DNA of 64,000 nt, taken from contig JAGFIU010000036.1 in NCBI GenBank assembly GCA_024103355.1, positions 23,762-87,761 of the forward strand, in the 5' to 3' direction. Made by a program: the position numbers and the translations under genes. The number at the start of each line of letters is the position of its first letter. The first letter of the stretch is position 1. Source of the DNA: Bacteroidota bacterium (GTDB lineage Bacteria > Bacteroidota > Bacteroidia > NS11-12g > UBA955). The notes beneath the pieces were generated by a model, which saw nothing but the letters and a program-made list of their open reading frames with translations, was not told the origin of the DNA and did no database searches. Positions 27,709 to 36,557 of this stretch are shown one piece after another.

Positions 27709-28337
27709 TTTGCTTTGACAAATTCAATGATAATAGGTAGGACTGAAATAAGTATGATTCCAAGAATTACCTTTTCAAAATTATTCTTTACAATTTCATA
27801 ATTTCCAAACCAATAGCCTGCAAGTGTCAGCAATAGTATCCATGCAGTTCCGCCAATAATGTTGTAAGAAATAAATCTGCCATAGTGCATTTCGCCCACG
27901 CCCGCAACAAAGGGTGCGAAAGTTCTTACAATAGGAACAAAGCGTGCAATAACAATGGTTTTTGCACCATGTTTTTCAAAAAAATGATGGGTTTTATCCA
28001 TGTATTTTGGATTGACCATTTGTTTTCCCTTTATTTTCCAATTCAGGACTTTGTTTCCGGCAAATTTTCCAATGAAATAATTAACAGTATCACCCAAAAC
28101 CGCAGCTATCCACAACAATATCAGTAATAACCAAATATTGAGTACATTATCTTGTGCAGCAAATAAGCCGGCCGCAAACAATAGTGAATCACCGGGCAAA
28201 AAAGGCATGATGACCAATCCTGTTTCAACAAAAATAATCAGAAATAAAATAGCATAAATCCAAACACCGTATTGATCTATCATAACACCTAGATGAACAT
28301 CTAAGTGTAGAAAAAAATCTAAAATCTTATGTAACAT
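27687..28337 (-). CDS. DedA-family membrane protein (second copy)
   Basis: This 216-residue protein has FVETGLVIMPFLPGDSLLFAAG (about 36-57) and ARFVPIVRTFAPFVAGVGEM (131-150), the two DedA signatures. The helix FAGNKVLNWKIKGKQMVNP is the usual cytoplasmic linker. It is related to the protein at 3390-4034 but clearly diverged. Likely role: lipid-carrier or phospholipid flipping. It is the first gene of a two-gene unit with aroE. Confidence 0.92.
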   Translation of the reverse strand: MLHKILDFFLHLDVHLGVMIDQYGVWIYAILFLIIFVETGLVIMPFLPGDSLLFAAGLFAAQDNVLNIWLLLILLWIAAVLGDTVNYFIGKFAGNKVLNWKIKGKQMVNPKYMDKTHHFFEKHGAKTIVIARFVPIVRTFAPFVAGVGEMHYGRFISYNIIGGTAWILLLTLAGYWFGNYEIVKNNFEKVILGIILISVLPIIIEFVKAKWKKKSV

Positions 28338-28348
28338 AAATTTTGGTG

Positions 28349-28356
28349 CAAAGCTA
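28349..28356 (-). promoter_or_regulatory. -7 promoter element (TAGCTTTG) for DedA-aroE
   Basis: The minus strand reads TAGCTTTGCACC, a full TAnnTTTG match followed by GC. It is 11 bases upstream of the DedA start. No clear -33 element is seen. Confidence 0.5.
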
Positions 28357-28439
28357 TCTATAATTTATAATTAAGAGAAGCTAAAAAAGTGTATTTTCGC
28401 ACCCTCAAAAATTTAAGCAAAAAAAAGAAAAGATTGATT

Positions 28440-30872
28440 ATGAATGATTTTTTGATTTACTTAATTCCTATTATAGGAGCAATAGGTTTGCTAATAATGG
28501 CACTTAAATCTGCATGGATAAGCAAACAAGATGCAGGCGATGCTAAGATGCAAGAATTAGCAGGATACATTGCCAAAGGTGCAATGGCATTTTTAAAAGC
28601 AGAGTGGAAAATTCTAACCTATTTCGTAATTATTGCCGCTATTTTATTGGCATGGAGCGGAACTCTGGTTGACACCTCCAGCCCTGTTATTGCTATTTCA
28701 TTTATTATCGGTGCATTTTTGTCTGCATTGGCAGGCTATATTGGAATGAATGTAGCAACCAAAGCCAATGTGCGCACTACACAAGCTGCTAAAACAAGTT
28801 TAGCAAAGGCTTTGAAAGTATCTTTCACCGGTGGAACTGTTATGGGATTAGGAGTAGCAGGTCTTGCAGTAGTTGGATTAGGTTCAATTTTTATTGTACT
28901 CTATAACATATATGTTATTAATACAGGTGGTGATGTAAACGGCAAAGAAATGGAACTTGCCCTCGAAGTGTTAGCAGGTTTTTCTCTTGGTGCTGAGTCA
29001 ATCGCGCTTTTTGCCCGTGTCGGAGGCGGTATTTATACAAAAGCAGCTGACGTTGGGGCTGACCTTGTTGGAAAAGTAGAAGCAGGAATCCCTGAGGATG
29101 ATGTAAGAAACCCCGCTACCATTGCTGATAACGTAGGTGACAACGTAGGTGATGTTGCCGGAATGGGCGCAGACCTTTTTGGCTCTTATGTAGCTACAAT
29201 CCTTGCTACAATGGTTTTAGGTCGTGAAATTGAATCATTTGATAATTTTGGCGGAATCGCTCCCATACTCTTACCTATGGTAATTGCAGGACTTGGGCTT
29301 ATATTCTCTATCATAGGAACTTTCTTTGTTAGAGTTAGAAACGAAAATGACAGTGTACAAAAAGCATTGAATTTAGGTAATTGGTCTGCTATTATTTTGA
29401 CCGGTATTGCTGCTTTTGGTGCTGTAAAAGTGCTTTTGCCGGAAACAATGGAAATCAGAGGATATGAATTCAGTAACATGGATGTATATTATTCTATTGT
29501 GTTAGGGTTAATTGTGGGTGCATTGATGAGCATTGTAACAGAATATTATACTGCAATTGGCAAACGCCCTGTAAATTCAATTATTAAACAATCTGCAACA
29601 GGACATGCTACCAATATTATTGGAGGGCTTTCTGTTGGAATGGAATCAACCGTTATCCCAATCATCGTTTTGGCAGCAGGGATCTATGGTTCTTATGAAT
29701 TTGCAGGATTATACGGAGTGGCAATTGCTGCTGCCGGTATGATGGCAACAACAGCTATGCAACTTGCCATTGATGCTTTTGGACCTATTGCAGACAATGC
29801 AGGAGGTATTGCAGAAATGAATCAACTGCCTGAAGAGGTGAGAGGAAGAACAGACAACCTTGATGCTGTCGGCAATACAACCGCTGCAACAGGAAAAGGT
29901 TTTGCCATCGCTTCTGCTGCTTTGACTTCATTAGCACTTTTTGCTGCTTTTGTTGGCGTGGCCGGAATCGAAAGTATTGACATATTTAAAGCAAAAGTTT
30001 TGGCAGGTTTGTTTGTTGGAGCTATGATTCCGTTTATTTTCTCTTCTTTGGCAATTGCTGCCGTTGGAAGAGCTGCCATGGATATGGTAAACGAAGTACG
30101 CAGACAGTTCAAAGAAATCAAAGGAATTATGGAATATGAAGCTCGCCCGGAGTATGAGAAATGTGTTGCAATTTCTACAAAGGCTTCCATCAGAGAAATG
30201 ATTTTACCCGGTGCTATTGCACTGATTACTCCGGTAATTGTTGGATTTATCTTCGGTCCTGAGGTTTTGGGAGGACTTTTGGCAGGCGTTACCGTTTCCG
30301 GTGTTTTGATGGGGATTTTCCAAAACAATGCCGGTGGTGCTTGGGACAATGCGAAAAAATCTTTTGAAAAGGGTGTTGAAATTAACGGAGAAACTTTTTA
30401 TAAAAAATCAGAACCTCACAAAGCCTCTGTAACCGGTGATACAGTGGGTGACCCATTCAAGGACACTTCAGGTCCTTCTATGAATATCTTGATTAAATTA
30501 ATGTCAATTGTGGCATTGGTAATTGCTCCTCACTTGGGCGAAAGTGAGACAGCTATGACAGGTGGTGATTGTTGCAAAGGCAAAGCAAACATGGAAATGT
30601 GCATGGACAATAATGACCATTGTATGTCTGACGACACAACATGTTGCTGCTCAGATGATATGAAGTGTGAAACCGACTGCAAAGTGAACAAAGGCAAAGT
30701 TGCTTGTACCTGCAAACATGAAATGAACGGAAAATCTTGTTGCAAAAAAGACATGAAAATGGATGGTTCAAAAGCATGTTGTAAAAAGGATATGGACAAA
30801 AAAACCTGCTGCAAAAAAGATATGAAAAAATCAGAAGGCAAGAAAGGCGCATGTTGCAGCCACAAGAAATAA
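28440..30872 (+). CDS. hppA: Membrane ion-translocating pyrophosphatase with a Cys-rich C-terminal tail
   Basis: The protein has 810 residues from the ATG at 28440; a GTG at 28389 lies beside the promoter. It hydrolyses pyrophosphate to pump H+ or Na+ through about 16 helices. Catalytic motifs are intact: [41 protein letters not shown], and [16 protein letters not shown]. Alanine in TTAATGKG rather than lysine points to the K+-dependent class. The core ends near IAPHLG. An added tail of about 111 residues holds 19 cysteines and three CCKKDM repeats, a metallothionein-like metal binder that I do not know from the family. Confidence 0.95.
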   Translation: MNDFLIYLIPIIGAIGLLIMALKSAWISKQDAGDAKMQELAGYIAKGAMAFLKAEWKILTYFVIIAAILLAWSGTLVDTSSPVIAISFIIGAFLSALAGYIGMNVATKANVRTTQAAKTSLAKALKVSFTGGTVMGLGVAGLAVVGLGSIFIVLYNIYVINTGGDVNGKEMELALEVLAGFSLGAESIALFARVGGGIYTKAADVGADLVGKVEAGIPEDDVRNPATIADNVGDNVGDVAGMGADLFGSYVATILATMVLGREIESFDNFGGIAPILLPMVIAGLGLIFSIIGTFFVRVRNENDSVQKALNLGNWSAIILTGIAAFGAVKVLLPETMEIRGYEFSNMDVYYSIVLGLIVGALMSIVTEYYTAIGKRPVNSIIKQSATGHATNIIGGLSVGMESTVIPIIVLAAGIYGSYEFAGLYGVAIAAAGMMATTAMQLAIDAFGPIADNAGGIAEMNQLPEEVRGRTDNLDAVGNTTAATGKGFAIASAALTSLALFAAFVGVAGIESIDIFKAKVLAGLFVGAMIPFIFSSLAIAAVGRAAMDMVNEVRRQFKEIKGIMEYEARPEYEKCVAISTKASIREMILPGAIALITPVIVGFIFGPEVLGGLLAGVTVSGVLMGIFQNNAGGAWDNAKKSFEKGVEINGETFYKKSEPHKASVTGDTVGDPFKDTSGPSMNILIKLMSIVALVIAPHLGESETAMTGGDCCKGKANMEMCMDNNDHCMSDDTTCCCSDDMKCETDCKVNKGKVACTCKHEMNGKSCCKKDMKMDGSKACCKKDMDKKTCCKKDMKKSEGKKGACCSHKK

Positions 30873-30892
30873 AAAATTTAAGAACCCCAATC

Positions 30893-30926
30893 AAAAAGCC
30901 ATTTCAACAGTGAAATGGCTTTTTTG
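30893..30926 (+). terminator. Rho-independent terminator after hppA
   Basis: A 14-bp perfect inverted repeat (30893-30906 with 30911-30924, core GCCATTTCA) with loop ACAG ends in a T run. The A-rich left arm makes it possibly active in both directions. Confidence 0.85.
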
Positions 30927-31010
30927 TTTCCGGATATAGTCTTAATCAATCACAATATAATCCACCATCACTCGAAATGCCTACAAACCTTTTTGGTTAT
31001 ACATAAGACA

Positions 31011-31042
31011 AAAAAAAGCCGCTGCAATGATTGCAACGGCTT
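31011..31042 (-). terminator. Terminator after the ExbB/ExbD operon
   Basis: On the minus strand AAGCCG pairs with CGGCTT around an inner TGCA/TGCA stem, followed by eight Ts. It lies 21 bases after the ExbD stop codon. Confidence 0.8.
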
Positions 31043-31062
31043 ATAAACTATTATTATAGAGA

Positions 31063-31548
31063 TTATCTCCCATTATAATCGATTTGTCCTTGATGAGTTG
31101 AGTAGTTAAGCTTCAGAGCATTTGCTTCTCTTAATTGTTGTTTTACATCCGTGATAATACCCATTTTAACATCTCTGTCAGCTTTAACTGATACTACAAT
31201 TTTGCCTCTATTGTATTCAGGCTGAGCTGCTCTTCTCATTTCAATCCATGCAGGGATTTCTTTTACATCTTTTATGATGGCATCGTTTAATTGAATACGT
31301 GGGGATGTGCCGTATAATTCTTCGAAACGTGGATTAGGGACACCCACATAGATGAAACTGGTTAATGTTTTATCTTCTAATTTGACAACTTCTGTTGCGG
31401 TTGGTGTCGCTACTTTAACCTTTAACTCTGCATCCTTCATTTTTGTAGATGTCATAAAAAAGAACAAAAGCATGAATACAATATCCGGTAATGATGCTGT
31501 ACTTATCTTTGGGGTTTCTTTACTGTTGTCTTTTTTAAATTTTGACAT
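31063..31548 (-). CDS. ExbD/TolR-type biopolymer transport protein
   Basis: This 161-residue protein has a short cytoplasmic N-terminus, one membrane helix near residues 18-35 with the key aspartate (ASLPDIVFMLLFFFMTSTKM), and a periplasmic domain. The D-I-V-F-M-L-L-F-F pattern is that of ExbD/TolR proton-channel subunits. It is paired with a second ExbD and an ExbB-like gene upstream. It energises outer-membrane TonB transport or Tol-type envelope functions; no tonB gene is present here. Confidence 0.9.
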   Translation of the reverse strand: MSKFKKDNSKETPKISTASLPDIVFMLLFFFMTSTKMKDAELKVKVATPTATEVVKLEDKTLTSFIYVGVPNPRFEELYGTSPRIQLNDAIIKDVKEIPAWIEMRRAAQPEYNRGKIVVSVKADRDVKMGIITDVKQQLREANALKLNYSTHQGQIDYNGR

Positions 31549-31572
31549 AATTAATTATTTTGATATTACACA

Positions 31573-32121
31573 TTATTGTCCTGACTCTTCGCCAAACACA
31601 TTTTCTGGTTCAGCTTCTGAAATCTTTTGCGGAAACTTTTTTGAGATTGATTCTTGCTGCGCTTCATTCAGATCATTGTAATCTCTTCCATAAACGGCAA
31701 GAGCCTCATTATTTCTAAGTTCATTATACCCTCTTTTTAGTTCATTCTGAACTTTGATATACATCTCATAGGAAGTTCCTCTATCGTTTTTTATTGAAAT
31801 AATTGCTTTTGAAGGACTTTCACTAAAATTAGGGTCAGAACCAAAATTCCCTACATGCTTTTTTACCAACTCAGTTAACTCACTTAAATCCGTAACTTCA
31901 CCGCGAACTAATAACTGGTCACGTCCATTCACTAAAACATTGAGCACATTGCGTTTTTTGGGGTGTGCTACAGATTGTTCATCCTGCACTTTAGGAGGCA
32001 AAAGGATTTGCAATCCTTTGTCTGAGTCGATGGTCGTTGTAAACAAGAAATAAACCAACAGCAAAAAGGCCATATCAGCCATAGATGCTGCGTTAATTTC
32101 CGGAATTTCTTTCTTACTCAT
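31573..32121 (-). CDS. ExbD/TolR-type protein (second subunit)
   Basis: This 182-residue protein has the helix AASMADMAFLLLVYFLFTTTI with the conserved aspartate near residue 17, followed by a periplasmic domain with VLVNGRDQLLVRGEV and AIISIKNDRGTSYEMYIKVQNELK. A further charged C-terminal tail (about 150-182) is not part of the core domain. It begins the ExbD pair, directly after the 148-residue membrane protein (stop and start adjacent). Confidence 0.88.
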   Translation of the reverse strand: MSKKEIPEINAASMADMAFLLLVYFLFTTTIDSDKGLQILLPPKVQDEQSVAHPKKRNVLNVLVNGRDQLLVRGEVTDLSELTELVKKHVGNFGSDPNFSESPSKAIISIKNDRGTSYEMYIKVQNELKRGYNELRNNEALAVYGRDYNDLNEAQQESISKKFPQKISEAEPENVFGEESGQ

Positions 32122-32568
32122 TTATTTTTTATTGAAAACACTTTTAACAGATAAAACAACCGAAAGAAGCACTGAAATTATCACAAGGGCATAGGTAGCT
32201 TTAAGTGCACCGCCAATTACCTTTGATGCATTAGCTGTTTCAATTCCATTTTTGATATAGGTTTCAGTAATTTCTCCCGGATCGAGTGCATAAAAAATAC
32301 CAAAAAGTACGAGTATAACCACCAATCCAAGTCCCATATAAATAGCAGACTTGGGTTTGTTTATCAACCCCCTTCCAGCTAAAAAGAGAACTGTAAGGAT
32401 AGAGATTCCACATAGGATATAAGTAAATATAAGTCCAAATGAAATAGCTGCCGATTCTTTTGTATTTGCTACTACATCTTGGTCTTCTGACATCAACATC
32501 AGCATAAACACTACTGATAGTGCTACTACCAAACCCATGAAGATGTTTTTGATTAAATTAATTTTCAT
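32122..32568 (-). CDS. Small multi-helix membrane protein of the ExbB/ExbD operon
   Basis: This 148-residue protein has four predicted membrane helices (about 8-26, 42-63, 74-94, 115-145) and no motif I can name. A segment GEITETYIKNGIETANASKVIGG between helices 3 and 4 is probably periplasmic. It lies between exbB and the first exbD with almost no spacing, so it should be part of the same complex or share regulation. Confidence 0.75.
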   Translation of the reverse strand: MKINLIKNIFMGLVVALSVVFMLMLMSEDQDVVANTKESAAISFGLIFTYILCGISILTVLFLAGRGLINKPKSAIYMGLGLVVILVLFGIFYALDPGEITETYIKNGIETANASKVIGGALKATYALVIISVLLSVVLSVKSVFNKK

Positions 32569-32579
32569 AACTGAATTAA

Positions 32580-33416
32580 TTATTTGGTAAGTTTATTCTT
32601 AACCAAAATGTCAACCAAAGAAATAGAAGCATCTTCCATCTCATTGCTGATTGATTCAACTTTTGACATAATAATATTGTAGAAAATTTGCAAGATGATA
32701 GCAACAATCAAACCGGCAACGGTAGTTAACAAAGCCACTTTAATACCACGTGCTACCAAAGCAGGAGACATATCACCTTCTCTTTCAATATCATCAAAAG
32801 CGATAATCATACCTACAACAGTTCCCAAGAAACCCAACATCGGTGCAAGTGCAATAAACAATGCCAACCATGTTAGCCCTCTCTCTAATTCACCCACTTT
32901 AACAGAACCATAAGAAACAACCGCTTTTTCAACATTTTCAATACCTTCATCTATTCTGTCAACTCCTTGATAAAAAATACTTGCAACAGGCCCTCTTGTG
33001 TTTCTGCACTTTTCTTTTGCAGCTTCAACACCATGATTCACCAATGCATCTTCAATTTCTTCAACAAATTTCTTTGTATTAATTGAAGACAGAAAAAGGA
33101 AAATAATTCTTTCGATAGCCACTGCCATACCAAAAATAAGACAGAAAAGCACCAAACTCATATAGAATGGGTCTCCTTCTATGAACTTTTCTTTAATAAA
33201 CTGGTTTCCACCCTTTTCTTCTTGTGGCTGTTCTGTATCTTTTGCAACTTCTGTTTCAGGTGCTGCTGTGGTTTGAGTGGCCGAGTTGTCAGGGTTTGCA
33301 ACTTGAGCAGTAGAATCTGTTTGCTCAGTAGCAGCCTTATTGTCTTGTGCCAGAGTTGTAAATGGTTGAGCAAAAAATAATGCTCCAACCATAATCAGGA
33401 AAAATGCTTTTTTCAT
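32580..33416 (-). CDS. ExbB/TolQ/MotA-type proton channel protein
   Basis: The protein has 278 residues from the ATG at 33416; an upstream ATG at 33488 would precede the promoter. A signal peptide (to FTTLAQ) is followed by a low-complexity periplasmic stretch rich in Thr, Ala, Gln and Glu (about 25-72). The three-helix ExbB core then follows, including VASIFYQGVDRIDEG and the proton-path helices LAPMLGFLGTVVGMIIAFDDI and LTTVAGLIVAIILQIFYN. It assembles with the two ExbD proteins as a proton-driven motor. Confidence 0.92.
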   Translation of the reverse strand: MKKAFFLIMVGALFFAQPFTTLAQDNKAATEQTDSTAQVANPDNSATQTTAAPETEVAKDTEQPQEEKGGNQFIKEKFIEGDPFYMSLVLFCLIFGMAVAIERIIFLFLSSINTKKFVEEIEDALVNHGVEAAKEKCRNTRGPVASIFYQGVDRIDEGIENVEKAVVSYGSVKVGELERGLTWLALFIALAPMLGFLGTVVGMIIAFDDIEREGDMSPALVARGIKVALLTTVAGLIVAIILQIFYNIIMSKVESISNEMEDASISLVDILVKNKLTK

Positions 33417-33457
33417 GCTAATTAGATTTTGTCTTTTGTTTAAATCGATTTGGGTGG

Positions 33458-33465
33458 CAAAAATA
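33458..33465 (-). promoter_or_regulatory. -7 promoter element (TATTTTTG) for the ExbB operon
   Basis: The minus strand reads TATTTTTGCCACC, matching TAnnTTTG, 41 bases before the ExbB start. Its position inside the longer open frame supports the downstream start at 33416. Confidence 0.5.
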
Positions 33466-33608
33466 GAAAATAATTGGATTTTACACATTTTAGTTAATCA
33501 AATTTGATTTTAGTTTAATCCGAGCAATTCATAAGACATTGCAATGTCTTTAATAACTCCATTCATAAATATGTTTTTCACAAAGGTTATATTTAGTTTG
33601 ACATACGC

Positions 33609-33616
33609 TACCTTTG
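33609..33616 (+). promoter_or_regulatory. -7 promoter element (TACCTTTG) for radA
   Basis: TACCTTTGACC matches TAnnTTTG and lies 24 bases upstream of the GTG start of radA. No well-spaced -33 element was found. Confidence 0.45.
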
Positions 33617-33640
33617 ACCGCATAAAAGGATTGGAAAAAA

Positions 33641-34990
33641 GTGGCAAAAACTAAAAGTGTATTTTTTTGTAGTAACTGTGGCAATGAGTCGCCAAAATGG
33701 ATTGGCAAATGTCCTTCATGCGGTGAGTGGAATACTTATACAGAAGAAATCATTTCAACAAAACAGAATACTAAGTCTGTATTAGTCAAATCAGACAGCC
33801 TTCCGGAACCTATTTCTGATGATTTTGATTCCACAGAAACACGATTATTTCTTTCTGATACAGAACTCAATCGTGTGTTGGGCGGTGGGATTGTATGCGG
33901 TTCGGTAGTGTTGCTTGGTGGCGAGCCGGGTATAGGAAAATCAACTTTGCTCCTGCAAAACATGTTGCACAGCGCCTACAAATGTCTTTATGTTTCAGGA
34001 GAAGAGAGCAAAACCCAGGTAAATATGCGGGCAAAAAGAATCGGGATAAGAAATCAAGAGTGTTATATGTTGCACGAAACAAGAATAGAAAAGGTGATTG
34101 CAACTGCCAAAGAAATAAACCCTGAGATGATTGTGATAGACTCAATTCAAACCATAGAATCTGAATTGATTGAATCCGCACCCGGTACTGTTTCGCAAGT
34201 GAAAGAGTGTACAGCTCTTCTCATACGGTATGCTAAACAGACTGATATTCCTGTTTTTATTGTGGGTCATATCAATAAAGACGGGATGTTGGCCGGCCCG
34301 AAAGTGTTGGAACACATGGCAGATGTGGTATTGCAGTTCGAAGGTGAGAAGAATTATCAATATAGAACTCTCAGAACCTTGAAAAACAGATTTGGTTCAA
34401 CCAATGAAATTGGTTTGTATGAAATGGCTGTTGATGGTCTGAAAGCGGTAACAAATCCTTCCGATATTCTGATTTCGGACAGCACCGATAACCTGAGTGG
34501 TGTAGCCATCAGTGCCTGCATGGAAGGTAATACTCCGATTTTGATTGAAATTCAAGCCTTGGTAAGCCCGGCAGTATATGGCACTCCACAAAGGAACAGC
34601 ACCGGATTTGACACAAAAAGATTAAATATGCTGTTGGCTGTTTTGGAAAAAAGAAGTGGTTTTCTGTTTACGGGAAAAGATGTATTTGTCAATATAGCCG
34701 GAGGATTTAGGCCCAACGACCCGGGTTTGGATTTGGCTGTTGCTGCTGCATTGATCTCTTCATATCAGGATATTCCTATTAGTAAAACAACTGCATTTTC
34801 CGGTGAAATTGGTTTGAGCGGTGAAGTCAGACCGGCATTCAGAATTGAACAAAGAATTATAGAAGCTGAAAAATTAGGGTTGAACAGAATTCTGATTTCC
34901 GAATTTGCCAAACTCCAGGACAAAAATGGTTTTAATATCAAAATCGAAACTCTTGAAAAAACTGATGATTTGATTGAAATGCTCTTTTGA
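33641..34990 (+). CDS. radA: DNA repair protein RadA
   Basis: This 449-residue ATPase processes recombination intermediates (branch migration with RecA). It has a four-cysteine zinc finger (Cys10, Cys13, Cys24, Cys27), Walker A GEPGIGKST (94-102), the RadA-specific KNRFGST motif near residue 247, and a C-terminal Lon-like domain (DVFVNIAGGFRPNDPGLDLAVAAALISS, SGEIGLSGEVRP). The start is a GTG at 33641. It is divergent from the ExbB operon. Confidence 0.95.
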   Translation: MAKTKSVFFCSNCGNESPKWIGKCPSCGEWNTYTEEIISTKQNTKSVLVKSDSLPEPISDDFDSTETRLFLSDTELNRVLGGGIVCGSVVLLGGEPGIGKSTLLLQNMLHSAYKCLYVSGEESKTQVNMRAKRIGIRNQECYMLHETRIEKVIATAKEINPEMIVIDSIQTIESELIESAPGTVSQVKECTALLIRYAKQTDIPVFIVGHINKDGMLAGPKVLEHMADVVLQFEGEKNYQYRTLRTLKNRFGSTNEIGLYEMAVDGLKAVTNPSDILISDSTDNLSGVAISACMEGNTPILIEIQALVSPAVYGTPQRNSTGFDTKRLNMLLAVLEKRSGFLFTGKDVFVNIAGGFRPNDPGLDLAVAAALISSYQDIPISKTTAFSGEIGLSGEVRPAFRIEQRIIEAEKLGLNRILISEFAKLQDKNGFNIKIETLEKTDDLIEMLF

Positions 34991-35221
34991 ATATTTTCAA
35001 TATTTCCATTCAAAACAAATTCTTATAATTCAATCTCTTTAGTGCGATATTACTTTAATTTCATCAAAATAAAATTACTTGAGCACGGTTTACTTCAAAA
35101 ACAATACTATACTTACAGCGTTACAATCTGTTAATATATCTATTACGTTTTTTTTACGTTGCACAAAATCACGATAATCGTTAACAGGTAAAAGTTTCAT
35201 AGCGATATTAATAAGTATGTT

Positions 35222-35452
35222 ATGACCATCTTAACTGTAAAAACAGACCAACAAGAGATCGAAAAACCACCCACAAAATCAATAGAAAGACATTGCAGAA
35301 CACCGCCCATGCTCAATACCTACAATGGAGATTTTGAAAACATAGATGATATTTCATTACAACCTAACATTTCAAACAGTGGATTTTTGCTCATTGAAGT
35401 TACTACTTCAAACGGAGTTTTTAGAAACAAATTAATTTTAAACAATAATTAA
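35222..35452 (+). CDS. Hypothetical small protein of 76 residues
   Basis: I do not recognise this protein. It has no membrane segment or signal. The N-terminal half is charged and proline-rich (EIEKPPTKSIERHCRTPP), and the C-terminal 25 residues look like two beta strands (GFLLIEVTTSNGVFRNKLIL). The ATG is at 35222. The lipoprotein gene starts 4 bases after its stop codon, so the two are probably co-transcribed. It could also be a chance frame. Confidence 0.45.
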   Translation: MTILTVKTDQQEIEKPPTKSIERHCRTPPMLNTYNGDFENIDDISLQPNISNSGFLLIEVTTSNGVFRNKLILNNN

Positions 35453-35456
35453 GATT

Positions 35457-35594
35457 ATGAAAAATTTAATTTATATCACATTAGCTATCTTTTTTGCAGC
35501 CCAAGTGGGCTGCAGAAAAGAAGTTGAAAAGTTCAAAATAAAAGGCCGAATAATGGATGGAACAACAGGGCAAAGATTTAAAGGGTTTACATTT
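35457..35594 (+). repeat. Direct repeat, upstream copy (partner at 36121-36258)
   Basis: About 138 bases here are nearly repeated 664 bases downstream, covering the signal peptide and the first 20 or so mature residues of the lipoprotein. Differences are a handful of substitutions, and reading frame is kept over the repeat. Confidence 0.85.
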
Positions 35595-36119
35595 ACTGTT
35601 CATACCAAAGGTGGAACTGCCAATAAAATAAATGGGGATTTGGGTTCTTTTACTACCAACGATTCTGGAGATTTTGAATTCATGTACGAAAAGATTAAAA
35701 AGATTAAAGGTATTTCTACCCATTCAATAAGCTTAATTAGTAATTTTATGAAATTTGAAAATATCTCTTTAAATCAAAATGTAGATAAAGTGTTTTATAA
35801 GTCAACTATGGGGAAATATAAAATTAAATGTAATTTTAGAAACATAAAACCTTCCGATACATTATTTTTAGAATATGGCAAAATCTCCGGCACAGATTTG
35901 ATAAGAGCAATTGATACACTAACTAATTTGGAGTCAAATAATTTTTTTATATATTCTAGATTTCCTCAAGAATCGATTACTTTAAGATGGGGGATAAATT
36001 CAAATACATTCTCTTGGCAATATTATCAAGGGAATATCGATATTGTAAAATTTTTAGGTACCATTAGAGTTAAAGTTTCGGGTGACCCTATTATTGATGA
36101 ATTTGAAATAAAATATTAG
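35457..36119 (+). CDS. Hypothetical lipoprotein-like secreted protein
   Basis: This 220-residue protein starts with a short hydrophobic signal ending AAQVGCRKE, resembling a lipoprotein cleavage site but without the usual Leu at -3. The remainder has beta-rich character (KFKIKGRIMDGTTGQRF, then alternating strands), which might be a carboxypeptidase-regulatory or Ig-like fold; I cannot name it. A truncated copy of its first 46 codons follows one base after the stop codon. Confidence 0.6.
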   Translation: MKNLIYITLAIFFAAQVGCRKEVEKFKIKGRIMDGTTGQRFKGFTFTVHTKGGTANKINGDLGSFTTNDSGDFEFMYEKIKKIKGISTHSISLISNFMKFENISLNQNVDKVFYKSTMGKYKIKCNFRNIKPSDTLFLEYGKISGTDLIRAIDTLTNLESNNFFIYSRFPQESITLRWGINSNTFSWQYYQGNIDIVKFLGTIRVKVSGDPIIDEFEIKY

Positions 36120-36120
36120 T

Positions 36121-36267
36121 ATGAAAAATTTAATTTATATCACATTAGCCTTCTTTTTTGCAGTTCACTTGGGCTGCAAAAAAGAACCTGAAAAGTTCAA
36201 AATAAAAGGCCGTATAATGGATGGAACAACAGGGCAAAGATTTAAAGGGTTGACATTTATTGGTTAA
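36121..36267 (+). pseudogene. Truncated tandem copy of the upstream lipoprotein gene
   Basis: A 48-codon frame starts MKNLIYITLAFFFAVHLGC and continues KFKIKGRIMDGTTGQRFKG, almost identical to the start of the preceding lipoprotein. It then ends with LTFIG and a TAA where the full gene continues. It begins one base after the preceding stop codon. The remaining 170 residues are absent from the following 290 bases. It could be a remnant of unequal recombination, or a short secreted peptide if still translated. Confidence 0.8.
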
Positions 36268-36506
36268 ACTAATTTAAAATTAATTAGCAATAAAAAACAC
36301 AACCTTAATGACTATTAAAGAAAATACTTGGACAGCAATAAGTACTTTAATAATATTAAAATTAAAAAGTAAGTGATAATCTTACAATTTTAACGATTCA
36401 CAAATAATGATTGTCAGCACTATCATTCATTTAGACAGCGTTCACAAAATCAGTAAAATTCAATCTCTTTTCTTGCAAATTTCTACTCATTCATAACATT
36501 AAAAAC

Positions 36507-36514
36507 TATCTTTG
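36507..36514 (+). promoter_or_regulatory. -7 promoter element (TATCTTTG) for mdh
   Basis: TATCTTTGCACC matches TAnnTTTG and is followed by GC. It lies 43 bases upstream of the mdh start. No -33 TTTG at the expected spacing. Confidence 0.5.
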
Positions 36515-36557
36515 CACCAATCAATAATTAATCAAAAATCTCAATATACAAAACATT

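Noticed and set aside
28389..28439. GTG at 28389 as the pyrophosphatase start
   Set aside because: It overlaps the TATTTTCG element and adds a lysine-rich leader; the ATG at 28440 starts the usual first helix.
30530..30894. Two long antisense frames across the pyrophosphatase tail
   Set aside because: They mirror the repetitive Cys/Lys codons of the sense gene, have no start context and overlap a well-supported coding region.
33417..33488. ATG at 33488 as the ExbB start
   Set aside because: It lies upstream of the TATTTTTG promoter; the ATG at 33416 begins a signal peptide.
35113..35157. Five TTAC/TTAA units spaced 8 to 12 bases before the 76-codon gene
   Set aside because: Spacing is irregular and the orientation is opposite to the GTAAC repeats at the phosphate promoters; easily chance in AT-rich DNA.
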